DNA from: Opitutaceae bacterium
GTDB taxonomy: Bacteria > Verrucomicrobiota > Verrucomicrobiia > Opitutales > Opitutaceae
Reading direction: 5' to 3'
Assembly (NCBI GenBank): GCA_028688225.1
Contig: JAQTYQ010000001.1
Span: forward strand, 241,664-305,663
Length of the DNA: 64,000 bases
Shown: in pieces, positions 20,217 through 29,700 of the stretch
Position numbering within the stretch: the first letter of the stretch is position 1
Layout of the letters: the number at the start of each line of letters is the position of its first letter
Made by a program: the position numbers and the translations under genes
The notes under the pieces: model-generated
What the model saw: only the letters and a program-made list of their open reading frames with translations
The model's database searches: none
What the model was told of the DNA's origin: nothing

Positions 20217-22613
20217 CTACAGCCATAGGTTTACCAATACCCACTGTCCATCCTTTCGCCTCCAAAGAACGCCGCGACAGCAACCATCGACCAGGAGATC
20301 AATGTACGGCAGATTCCGAGTCGCGTTCGAACTGCGCAAAAGCTCTACGGAGGCAGGAGCATTGGACGGAATGACCCGAAAACCAAACAGCTCATCTTGA
20401 TCGGTTACGGAAGAGAGGCTTCGTTTATCTTCTTGGGGCGTACCGGAAAAAAAATCGCCCGATTTGATCATGTCGACGTCTTGATTGCCAAGAACATGGC
20501 CGGATACCACGGTCCGCGCGGATCGCGAGGGCGATTCTAGTGCCCACCGCTCTCCGCGAAAGGAACTCCATAAGCGACCCCATCGATTCATCCATTCGGC
20601 AAGTACCGGGTCGGTTGGCATCCGCACCGAGAAACCATCAAGCATAGCCGCTTTGACTGTTTCTGCTTTAGCCGAAGGTGAACTCTCTTCGCGCTCAACG
20701 CCATCCATGGGATGTGCTACCTCCTTGCTGACCACCCAGTCGAACATCGGTTCAAATGCCTGGCGGGCACGCTCGGCCCAGAAATAAGCCTTTTCCGGAA
20801 CCGGCCAATGCTGCTCAAGGTCGCCTCCGAGTTCCGCGAGCAGGTCACAAAGTCTCTTGCTTTCATACCGGTCGCCGTGTCCCGGTAGATCCATGTTGTA
20901 CACCAAGTATACGGGCAGCTTCGCCAATTGACCCAAGAGTGAGGTTGTTTGTTCCTGTTCTAGCACAGTCATCGGATAGGTGACCCGGTCCACGGCCAAG
21001 CCTTGGAACCATCGATGTTTCGTACGTGCGATTATCGGCGTTTGCAGTAACACCCCGGAGACCTTTCTTGTCTCTGCGTACCCGATCGCCAATATCCCTG
21101 AAGAGCACGTGCCGAGAAGGTATTTACTCGCCCCTTCGATGCGAAAGCTTCGCGTGGCCTGATCCAAACACTCATCCAGCTCACGCCGGGCTAGGTCGCC
21201 TCCGTAATCCACGTCTACAATGCCGGGCCACAGTGCAATCACGCCGTGCTCCTCCGCAAGTGCTGCGATATTCTCGGCACCTTGTAGGTCGGTCATTTCC
21301 ATGCCTTCAAGATAGGGTCTGACCGGCGCATTGACAGGAGGAAGCAGAACGATCACGGGCCGCTTGTTGAGCAAATCTTTCTCCCGGGCGAATATCCGGT
21401 AATATTGCGTGGTGCCGTCAATTTCAGACCGATACTCCGCAAGTCGAATGCTGCCGGGTTTGTATTTTCTCAGCAAAGCTTGCACGGTTGAGCAATCTGG
21501 ATGGGCAACACCCATGATCAGGCTGAGCATGAGCTTTCGCGCCCACCAACGCTCCCGGCCAGGGATAAACTCCGGGCGTAGCAGATGGTTCGCTCGTTTT
21601 TTCCAGCCGCCATTCCTGCCGACTGCGCCTTGACCCTGAAGGGCGTCATCACTGATCCTTGCGATATCCAAACCACCTGTCGCCATCAGAGCTTCCGCAT
21701 CATCACCGCCCTGCGTCACAAAGCCTAAAAACGGGAGCGCTGGGAGCGTATCGGTCCATGTGACCCGGCCGTCGCTGTCCGCTACCCCATGCGACACTTC
21801 GCGTCCCTGAAGATCGCAGAGAGCGACAGCGTCTTTGGCCGGCAGGATTGATTCCAGCCGCACATTGGCCAGATCGTCGACGATCGGAGTATCCGTAAGA
21901 TGAAAGTTGCGACTGCGAAACGCCGCCCACGCCGCCGGCGCAGAGGCATAAACTTCCACGGAGAGAAGCCACTGATCGGTATTGTGCTCCTCGGGCACCT
22001 CTTTCCATGGCTTCGCCTTGCGACTCAAGATCCGAATCAGGTTTTCGCCGGGCTGCAATTCGATCGGCACGAGGTTTTGGGTGCGGATAAACCCGCGGTT
22101 CCCCACCGTCGCAAAGATCAGCCTTTCCCCGTTCCACATCAGAGCCTCATCGACGCAACCAAGACCGATAATCGCACGGCGTGGCTGCGTCGCTTTGATC
22201 GCAAAGGAGACCAATAAATCGGATCCCGGATCTGCCTGCAAAGTCTGAGCCGGATTCCACAGGTCAAAACCGATCGCCGCCGCCTTGCATAAGGCGGTCT
22301 GCCCAGGGTTGGGCAACGCCGGAAGGGAACGCCGTTCAGCGTCGCTCAGTCTCCAGTGACTTCGACCAATGCAGCCCTTGGGTCGAGGCAACGATATCCC
22401 GGATGCGCATTTGTACTGCACAACTGCAACCGCGGCTTCCGTTACTTCAATTACTTGATTTTCCGAAGGCGTCTGTATGCTCGGGATCTCCTTGGCTTGG
22501 GCTGTGGTCAGAAGAACAACGAACGTAATCAACCGCTGCCAACCGGCCATCCGGCCAGACAATGCGGCTGTGCTCGCGAGTTCTCGGGTTCCACTGCGAA
22601 TAGTTGGCGACAT
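20217..22613 (-). CDS. Secreted alpha/beta-hydrolase-like protein
   Basis: Up to 798 residues from 22613; an internal ATG at 22550 gives a more usual signal peptide (MAGWQRLITFVVLLTTAQA). The first 340 residues look like a beta-sandwich domain (FAIKATQPRRAIIGLGCV, GENLIRILSRKAKPW). The C-terminal half resembles a feruloyl-esterase or prolyl-oligopeptidase-like hydrolase: RPVIVLLPP, then LLGTCSSGILAIGYAE, where Ser in TCSSG is the probable nucleophile. The first position of the GxSxG elbow is Thr instead of Gly. It begins 10 bp after the RHS-like gene stop. The substrate is unknown; an envelope polysaccharide or ester is a guess from the neighbours. Confidence 0.65.
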   Translation of the reverse strand: MSPTIRSGTRELASTAALSGRMAGWQRLITFVVLLTTAQAKEIPSIQTPSENQVIEVTEAAVAVVQYKCASGISLPRPKGCIGRSHWRLSDAERRSLPALPNPGQTALCKAAAIGFDLWNPAQTLQADPGSDLLVSFAIKATQPRRAIIGLGCVDEALMWNGERLIFATVGNRGFIRTQNLVPIELQPGENLIRILSRKAKPWKEVPEEHNTDQWLLSVEVYASAPAAWAAFRSRNFHLTDTPIVDDLANVRLESILPAKDAVALCDLQGREVSHGVADSDGRVTWTDTLPALPFLGFVTQGGDDAEALMATGGLDIARISDDALQGQGAVGRNGGWKKRANHLLRPEFIPGRERWWARKLMLSLIMGVAHPDCSTVQALLRKYKPGSIRLAEYRSEIDGTTQYYRIFAREKDLLNKRPVIVLLPPVNAPVRPYLEGMEMTDLQGAENIAALAEEHGVIALWPGIVDVDYGGDLARRELDECLDQATRSFRIEGASKYLLGTCSSGILAIGYAETRKVSGVLLQTPIIARTKHRWFQGLAVDRVTYPMTVLEQEQTTSLLGQLAKLPVYLVYNMDLPGHGDRYESKRLCDLLAELGGDLEQHWPVPEKAYFWAERARQAFEPMFDWVVSKEVAHPMDGVEREESSPSAKAETVKAAMLDGFSVRMPTDPVLAEWMNRWGRLWSSFRGERWALESPSRSARTVVSGHVLGNQDVDMIKSGDFFSGTPQEDKRSLSSVTDQDELFGFRVIPSNAPASVELLRSSNATRNLPYIDLLVDGCCRGVLWRRKDGQWVLVNLWL

Positions 22614-22622
22614 AACGAAGTA

Positions 22623-23834
22623 TTACTGGTTTGTCGGCGTCATGTGGGCGCCAATTTCCTGCAGCGACATCAGCCGCCCTGTCTCATCATAGCTTAAAGT
22701 GCGCTCAGGTGAGCCCTCTCGCTTGATCGCGACCACTTGGTCGTGGTCGTCATAGAGATATTCCTCCAGCACCTCGCCCCGCCCGCTCTCGATCCGATCG
22801 AGTCCTCCGACTCCAAAGGAGGATCGATGAAACTGCACCACGAGGACTTCGTCCCCGACATGCTGCTCCATGCGACGACGGGGCGGGTTGAAAAAGGTGA
22901 CGGTTTCTGTTCCAGTCAGCTTCTCCCGCCGGCGGATCTCGAAACCTTTTGGACTGAGTTCGTAAAGATACATGGACGCATTGTCCGAAGCCAGATGCAC
23001 GGGAGCGGCCCACAGAGAATCAGCGCGCGCATAACCGGGATTTTCTGCCCAGGTGAAACGGCGCTGAGTTTTTCCACCTTCCACCACTTCGTTGAGCAAA
23101 CCGTCGTGATAGGCAAACGTCACCATCTGGCCGTCCTGACGATGCCATGCGCACAGTTCGCCAGCCTCGCTCCATTCAAACCGCTGGGGGGGCTGGGCGC
23201 CGATCACCAGGGAGACGAGTCGCGCCGCGGCATCATAGTCGGCACGGAGAAGCGGTGCACCGCCCGTGGACGGATCGCCCTGATTGATTTCGCGCAGCAG
23301 TCCTCCTTGCATAATGAACGACAGCTTCCCTAATACCGGATGCTCGCCGCTGATGAGTACACCCCGCTCGTAGCGCCATTCCCGGCCATCCAAAGAGCGG
23401 ATTTCGTAGTCGCCCGGAGTCGTCTCCCGGATGCGCCAGCGCGCCGCGCCTGCTTCACTGAGTGCGTGTCCAATCTTTGCGCGCTCGAACCGAACCACGG
23501 ACCCGATCAAGGGCTGCCAACGCAGATGTTCGCGGCCGGCCGGCGCCAGCAAACTTTCTAGTCCGTCGAAACGCCACGCGCTGTGCGGCTGGCCATAGGC
23601 ATCCGTTTCGATTCGGTGCTCCAGCGTCCAGCGAATTCCCAACGGTTTGAGTTCGTCGGATTCGCCCAAAGTGTAACTGAGTTGGAGCGTGCCATCGACG
23701 CCCATATTGCCGATTCCAGTCTCGATACGTTTCCAATTGGGTGATTCCCACGGCGCCACCTCTTTTTCCCCGGCCTTCGCCAACGCCACGATCACCACGA
23801 AAACCGCAACCCAATATCGTAATAGCGCTTTCAT
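22623..23834 (-). CDS. Secreted short RHS/YD-repeat-like protein
   Basis: 403 residues with a signal peptide (MKALLRYWVAVFVVIVALAKAG). The body holds scattered YD/RHS-like units (RADYDAAARLVSLVIG, YDDHDQVVAIKREGSPERTLSYDETGRLMSLQE). It has no RHS core motif (DPxGL) and no toxin tip, so it resembles only the front part of an RHS protein. Its start overlaps the stop of the upstream O-antigen-ligase-like gene (ATGA at 23831-23834), so the two are co-translated. It may be a scaffold or a remnant of a larger RHS gene. Confidence 0.65.
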   Translation of the reverse strand: MKALLRYWVAVFVVIVALAKAGEKEVAPWESPNWKRIETGIGNMGVDGTLQLSYTLGESDELKPLGIRWTLEHRIETDAYGQPHSAWRFDGLESLLAPAGREHLRWQPLIGSVVRFERAKIGHALSEAGAARWRIRETTPGDYEIRSLDGREWRYERGVLISGEHPVLGKLSFIMQGGLLREINQGDPSTGGAPLLRADYDAAARLVSLVIGAQPPQRFEWSEAGELCAWHRQDGQMVTFAYHDGLLNEVVEGGKTQRRFTWAENPGYARADSLWAAPVHLASDNASMYLYELSPKGFEIRRREKLTGTETVTFFNPPRRRMEQHVGDEVLVVQFHRSSFGVGGLDRIESGRGEVLEEYLYDDHDQVVAIKREGSPERTLSYDETGRLMSLQEIGAHMTPTNQ

Positions 23835-25309
23835 CGGCTTGCCTGCCGTTCGCTGGCCTCATGCATCACTGCGGGCCACGCCGCGCGAATATCCGTTCCC
23901 ATGCCGGGCGAGACGACGATCCGCGCCCCGCAGCCTTGTGCCCACAGGCGCCAAGCCGCATTCAAGCCGACTTCGTCGATTTCTGGCAAAATCACTGCAA
24001 GATTGGGATACACATTGCACGACGTTGTCACGGCAGCGTCGGGCGTCCGTCCCATCGGATGCACCAGGAAGATTTGCCCAGTCCCCAAAACGCCGTCGCG
24101 TCCTAGCCGCTCCATTTGCCGGCCAAAAAGTATCACCGGCGTCGTAGAGGTCGACAAGATAGCTGGACTTGCCTCGAATGGCGAATGAACGACTACCCGC
24201 CCCGGAGTTCCGGGCATTCCGAGCCAGCGTCGAATTTCCTTACCAGGGGTCCGTCCCAAGACATCCGTATCGGGCCACACATGCCACGTTTCAGTGGCTG
24301 GTCTCTTTGGGGACACAAGCACCACTTCGTCGCCTTGTGGCTCGATCCGTAAGGCGCATTGTTTGTTCCAGTGTATTCCGGCCAACCAGAGCAGCGATGC
24401 TCCGGCTGTTCCAGCAACAACCCCTGAAATCAAGGCCAGCCACCAGCGGCGGTCGCGGCGCCATACGGTTGCCGTCACGACCACCAGGACTGAGGCAACC
24501 GGGACGATCCAGAGCTTCGGTTCTATCCAAAGCGTGCTGAAGACATTGGCCACAGCCCAAGCGATCAGCGAGGCTCCAGCCGCCGCCGCAATAACGTCGC
24601 CCTCGTGTAGGAGCCTGCTTGCAAGCGATCGATCCTTCGCGTCTGGCTTGGTTCCCCTCGCCGTTCTCCACGCCCAAATCAACAAAGCCGTCAGAATCGC
24701 AATCACCGCCCCTAACACCGGTAGTCCATACTCCACGCCCACGTGCAGGTAGCTGTTGACCATCGTGGCGTAACCTTCGGTACGGTTCATATCCTGGAAC
24801 CAGTTCATGTACGCCCGACCGGATTCGCCTGCACCCCAGCCACGCCAGGGCGAAGCTGCTACCATTTGCAGTCCACCATGCCACAACTCCAGTCGGTTAT
24901 TCACTGCGCCGTCTTCCGCGATGGCGCTCGGCTGCAGCCGGTTGGCGAAGCCTGTGCCCGCCGCGCAAGCTGTCACGAGCAACAGTCGCAGCGTCCATGC
25001 CCGCCACGATGCGACCATTTGCCGCCATCCCAGCGCCGCCGCATAGAAAGCCGCTCCGGTGGCGAACGCCACCAAAGCGCCGCGCGAGTAGGTCTTCGTC
25101 AGTAGAAAATAGCCGACCGTTTCGATACCCAGTCCTACTCCCATCGCGACGGTTGCGTCTCTTCCGCTTCCCCTCTTCCGCCTCCTGCCTCCGATCATCC
25201 AGCACCACGGCAGGAGTGTGGCCAGAAAGGCGCCTGCATAGTTAGGCGTCGCCCAGCCGATATTCCAGCGCTGCATTCCGTTATAGATAAAATCTCCTTC
25301 CAAAATCAT
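23831..25309 (-). CDS. O-antigen ligase-like membrane protein, apparently short at the N-terminus
   Basis: About 492 residues from the ATG at 25309; a GTG at 25321 is also possible. The middle carries Wzy/WaaL-type features: TPNYAGAFLATLLPWCWM, TKTYSRGALVAFATG, NNRLELWHGGLQMVAASPWRGWGAGESG and a Tyr-rich periplasmic loop, then NSYLHVGVEYGLPVLG. About eight helices are visible, while family members normally carry several more helices before the NPNYAG-like motif. A soluble C-terminal tail of about 150 residues is added. Codons near 24607-24630 (DRSLASRLLHEG) come from a GTAG-type repeat. It is first of a three-gene operon. Confidence 0.65.
   Translation of the reverse strand: MILEGDFIYNGMQRWNIGWATPNYAGAFLATLLPWCWMIGGRRRKRGSGRDATVAMGVGLGIETVGYFLLTKTYSRGALVAFATGAAFYAAALGWRQMVASWRAWTLRLLLVTACAAGTGFANRLQPSAIAEDGAVNNRLELWHGGLQMVAASPWRGWGAGESGRAYMNWFQDMNRTEGYATMVNSYLHVGVEYGLPVLGAVIAILTALLIWAWRTARGTKPDAKDRSLASRLLHEGDVIAAAAGASLIAWAVANVFSTLWIEPKLWIVPVASVLVVVTATVWRRDRRWWLALISGVVAGTAGASLLWLAGIHWNKQCALRIEPQGDEVVLVSPKRPATETWHVWPDTDVLGRTPGKEIRRWLGMPGTPGRVVVHSPFEASPAILSTSTTPVILFGRQMERLGRDGVLGTGQIFLVHPMGRTPDAAVTTSCNVYPNLAVILPEIDEVGLNAAWRLWAQGCGARIVVSPGMGTDIRAAWPAVMHEASERQASR
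24607..24630 (+). repeat. GTAG-type REP element within the O-antigen-ligase-like gene
   Basis: GTAGGAGCCTGCTTGCAAGC matches the minus-strand element at 764-787 (GTAGAAGCCTGCTTGCAGGC) in 17 or 18 positions. Here it lies antisense within an open frame and encodes part of a cytoplasmic loop. Confidence 0.6.
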
Positions 25310-25511
25310 TGGCTTTCGCACGGTTTGGTGCTATCTGACGGGCGCTGCTGCCGTCGTAAGTGTCTTTGCTAACATCCTCGGAGATAGTATTTCCGATTTA
25401 AAAGCCTCTTGTCACACTAGTGCGGTTCTTGGGTTCGTCGTGCACGTAATCGAGTTTGAGGAGGCGATTAGCCTGTCATTCCAGTGAAATCGCCACGGCT
25501 ATCTCCAAGCT

Positions 25512-26099
25512 TCACGGTGAATTGCTCTCCGGACTCGAAGATCCAGAATGCCGCGATGTTTTCTCAATCCCCGAGTTCGAGCCTGTTCGTTGCAGAAGAA
25601 TTAGCGACTCGTAGCCTTCCCCCGGCATTCCGACAATTCTAACCCGATATTCCGGCAGTGGCGTATCATACCAACCAAATATAACGGGATCCCCATCACC
25701 AAAGTCCCATATGCCCGGCACACCAGAAAGACGTCCGCCCTGATAGTACAGTCGGGGACAACTCGGCGTGTATCTGTTAGCTGGGGGGAATATACTTGTC
25801 CCAGCTTTGATCCGAATACACACCCAGTAACCCTGCAGTCTTACCCTTTTTGAAAACAGAATCAAGAAATTCTCTGTTCGACTACGATGCTCGATCCAAG
25901 CCTCCACAAATTCCATCCGTCTCCCGCCGTAGATCACCCAATTCGTGTCGATGCTAAGCTGCTCAACGAAAAGGCCGTTTTTTTCGGATTCTGCAACTGA
26001 AGCGGATGGAATCGCATTGAAAGCGTCGTCCGCAAATAAGGGAACAATCCCGGCGCCGGCGAGCAGAGCCACGCACAGAACAAAGCAACGCGCATTCAT
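25512..26099 (-). CDS. Small secreted protein, tandem paralogue 1 (downstream of the RHS gene)
   Basis: 195 residues with signal peptide MNARCFVLCVALLAGAGIVPLFADD. No domain is recognised. It is clearly homologous to the next protein upstream (26102-26671), sharing WVIYGGRRMEFVEAWIEH, RVRLQGYWVCIRIK, WDFGDGDPV-FG and YDTPLPEYR with MPGEGYE. Both lie directly downstream of a large RHS gene on the same strand, a common location for immunity or orphan-immunity genes of RHS toxins. An exported immunity protein would fit an extracytoplasmic toxin tip, but this is inference. Confidence 0.65.
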   Translation of the reverse strand: MNARCFVLCVALLAGAGIVPLFADDAFNAIPSASVAESEKNGLFVEQLSIDTNWVIYGGRRMEFVEAWIEHRSRTENFLILFSKRVRLQGYWVCIRIKAGTSIFPPANRYTPSCPRLYYQGGRLSGVPGIWDFGDGDPVIFGWYDTPLPEYRVRIVGMPGEGYESLILLQRTGSNSGIEKTSRHSGSSSPESNSP

Positions 26100-26101
26100 A
26101 G

Positions 26102-26671
26102 TTATTCCCTTTCCGGACCCGAAGGTCCGGATTGCTCCGCAGTTTTCTCAATCGCCGTGTTCGAGCCTGTTCGCTTCAGTACAACCAGCGGCTCGTAGCC
26201 CTCCCCGGGCATTCTGATAGTCCTAAACCGATATTCCGGCAGCGGCGTATCATACCTGCCAAATGCAACGGGATCCCCATCGCCAAAGTCCCTCACTCCC
26301 ACAGTACCACCAATCCTTCCGCCTTCACAGTTCAATCGAGGAAACGGCAGATTGTCATGGAATATATTTGTCTCCGATTTGATGCGAATACACACCCAGT
26401 AACCTCGCAATCTTACTCTTCTCGAAAACAGAATCAGGAGGTTCCGCAATTGACTGCTATGCTCGATCCAAGCTTCCACAAATTCGATCCGCTTCCCTTC
26501 GTATATCACCCAATTCGGCTCGATACTAAGCCCTTCGACAAAAAGACCACTTTTTTTTGCTTCCGCGATCGAAAGGGTCGGAACGCTGCTGAAAGGGTCG
26601 TCCGCGAATAAGGGAGTAATCCCTGCGCCGGCGATCAGAGCCGCACACAGAGCAAAGCAACGCGCATTCAT
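26102..26671 (-). CDS. Small secreted protein, tandem paralogue 2 (downstream of the RHS gene)
   Basis: 189 residues; signal peptide MNARCFALCAALIAGAGITPLFADD, almost identical to that of paralogue 1 and similar to the RHS protein leader (MNTRVFFFALALTAGAGFAQ). The mature parts are roughly 60-65 percent identical by eye. Only 2 bp separate this stop from the next start, and 117 bp separate the gene from the RHS stop. The tandem arrangement shows a recent local duplication. Base composition is less GC-rich than the flanking housekeeping genes. Confidence 0.65.
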   Translation of the reverse strand: MNARCFALCAALIAGAGITPLFADDPFSSVPTLSIAEAKKSGLFVEGLSIEPNWVIYEGKRIEFVEAWIEHSSQLRNLLILFSRRVRLRGYWVCIRIKSETNIFHDNLPFPRLNCEGGRIGGTVGVRDFGDGDPVAFGRYDTPLPEYRFRTIRMPGEGYEPLVVLKRTGSNTAIEKTAEQSGPSGPERE

Positions 26672-26788
26672 AATGGAAAGAGTTCGATCGCTCTACAGAA
26701 AGGGTCCACTTGACAAACCGCTATACAAAGGGTGACAGCAGTCAAAAGCGGATTGGGGTTGATCACCGTCCGAATTCATCGCAATACT

Positions 26789-29700
26789 TTATTCTGGTGC
26801 GGGCGGGCACCCAAAGAATATCCAATCAAGTATTGTCCAGTCATACACGGCTCTCCAATATCCCAATGAACCTCCGCCGTAATCAGGTTTGTTATTTTGC
26901 GTGGACACGGTGTCACCGTCTCCGCCATCTCCACTTCCACTTCCTGTGCCGATGTTTCCCTGGCTCTGCGCCTGTCCCGCAGTCCCCGTGTGCCAGGTGT
27001 TCGGTATTGAACTTGAGCTTCCGTTTACGCCTATGACTTGCCCCATGGCTGCATCCATATTGACACAGTTGTGGTTAAAGACCGAATAGGACGTATTTCC
27101 CCAGCTAGTCGCTACGGTCAGCATAGCGGAATCTTGCTCCGCAGTGCTCGAAAATCGATTATAATTCGTATAGGCATTTCCTGGAGATCGGTCGCTGTTT
27201 GCGAATGTGAGAGCTTCGTCAAGGGTTCCGAAGGACCTATTTACCAAATTATCGCTGGCGGTGAACCAGTTGTTACCTGCTCCGTACGACACATAAGTAT
27301 AGTTTCCAGGGTGGCCCACGATCGCACCTTCATGCCCAAATCCGAAGACTGCTCCAGGCGCATTTAACGCATAAAGATCCAGCCCGGTCGGGTCTGTATA
27401 CTTGGTTGGCCGATTGAAGACATAGCGATAAAAATTGATATCTTTGGCTACCAGCCGCATTGGATCCGTCTGCAAGAAACGCCCCAGCTCAGGAGAATAA
27501 ACCCGATTTCTGAAATCGTAGAGATTCAACTCCGCCAGCCATTCTCGTCCTGTAAACAGCCAGCGATTGCCCGCCAAGCTACTGGCGATTGCTTGGTCGC
27601 TTGAGTTAAAGATCTTCACACGACCACTCACCGTGTAGCTGTATCGCTCGAAAAAGCGTCCTCCTGCGTCGGTGAGGTACGCTACGTTACCGAGAGCGTC
27701 GCGATGCGGATAAAAGACGCCATGGGGGTTTACCATCAGCACCATCTCGTCCGGCTTCTGTCCGTGGACATACCGAGCAATCTCGGTTCCTTCAGAATCC
27801 GTTTCTTCCAAGAGATTCCATTCGTCATAGTAGTATAATGTGGTAATATCTTTGATGCATCGCCCGATGCAGCGATTCCTGGAATCGTAATAAAATCGAG
27901 CGGCGATGTTGTTATTCGCTGCGAAGATCAGTCGGTTCAGCGCATCGTAGCGATAACGCCAGCTTCCTATCGTGCAAAGGTTGCCACCACGGTCGTAATT
28001 CAGCGCAAAGCTGCCAACCTGTATATATTGATTCAATGTATTGGTCGAATAGCGTGTAGTCTGTCCATTTGTTATAGCCTGGATCCGATTGCCAACCGCA
28101 TCATAGACATAAACTTCCGTCGTTTCGGCCGGACCTACCGCGTTCCCGTTGAGCACCGCATTGTACGCGGCGCTGGTCACCTGATAAGTCGTGTCGTATT
28201 GGTAGCTGTCTTGCGTCGTCCTAATGGTGCCGGTGTTGCCAACTGTACGGCTTAATTTGGCTGTTGTTCGATTATCTGCCTCATCGTAAGTATAATCTAT
28301 CCTCGCGGCTTGATTAGGAATGGAGGCTAACTCGGTAATGGCCGTCGTTCTATTGTCCGGGTCGTACTTTAGGATGCTTGTTGTTTGGTTTTCACGCAGC
28401 GTCGATATTACGTTTCCAGCTGGATCGTACTGGTATGTCACGATGGGTGGGGGAGCATTATTACCCGAGATGTCCTGTAATTGGCCTAGTGTGTTGTACC
28501 GGTAGTTCAAGGTCGTACCATCAGGATAGCCCATCGCCTCCAGTTCCCCGCTCTTCGTGTAAGCGTAGGTTACCGTTTGTGGTTTGGGATCAGCTACGCC
28601 TCCGGTTACGATGGGCGATAGGTCCTGAGTCTCCGATATCAGCCGTCCGGCAGGATCGTATCCATAAATGATTTTGCTGAGCCCGTTATCTGCCACCTTA
28701 ACTCTGCCCACCGCATCATAGGTTTTTGTCGCCCTTTGGCTGCCGTCACTCCATTCAGATAAAGTTTCGCGGTTAAGGCTGTCGTACGTATAGACACAAA
28801 CTGCATCAGCCCGGTTGGTGTAACTCTTCTTGTTGCCGGCTTCGTCGTATGTCATCGTTTCACGTGACCCATCCGGGTAGATAGCTGCTGTACGATGACC
28901 GAGTCGGTCGTACTCAAACCGATAAGAATTAGCATTGCCGTCGGTCAATGACACGACTCTTCCGGCGTCATCATATTCTCGTCGTGTTACATGACCAGCT
29001 GCATCAGTTTTCGCGATTTCACGCCCTAAAGCGTCATAAGTCCAAAACGTTGATTCCCCTTTAGCATCGCTCTCACTGATTTTCCGACCAGTGGCATCAT
29101 ATGCGTAGGTTTGCTCATAACCAACGGCGTTCACTGTTTTGGTACAAAGCCCACACACATCGTAGAAATATTGCACTGTGTCGCCGCGACCATTAGTAAA
29201 GCTGATCTGTCGGCCGGCTCCATCATATGCGTAGCGTATGGTCGCTGCCTCTTTGGTGCCGGCTGCCACGGTGTGCGCTATTAGTTGGTCTTTGGCGTCA
29301 TAGGTTGTTTCCATTATATGCCCGGAAGGCAGGATTAGTCTCACGGGACGGTCCATCGGAGCTGTCCCAGCGCTTGGCGATCCATAGATTAACTGGGTTA
29401 TGTTTCCTAAAGCATCGGCGGTCGTGATCAATCGCCCGAACGCATCATAAGCGTAGGTACGCACTGCACCTACGGCATCGATACTCTTGGTCAGAAAGCC
29501 AAACTCATCGTAAGCGGATGCTGAATTCGAGCCATCGGGATAATCTGTCCTCGTAATCCGTCCGCCTGCGTCGCGGCTGTAACGAACCACATTGCCGCGC
29601 GCATCCGTAACGGCCGCGATCCGATCTTGAGCATCGTACGATATCAGCGTGCTCGCACCAAGTGGATCAGTGGTCTTGATCAGCAAACCTCGGTCATCAT

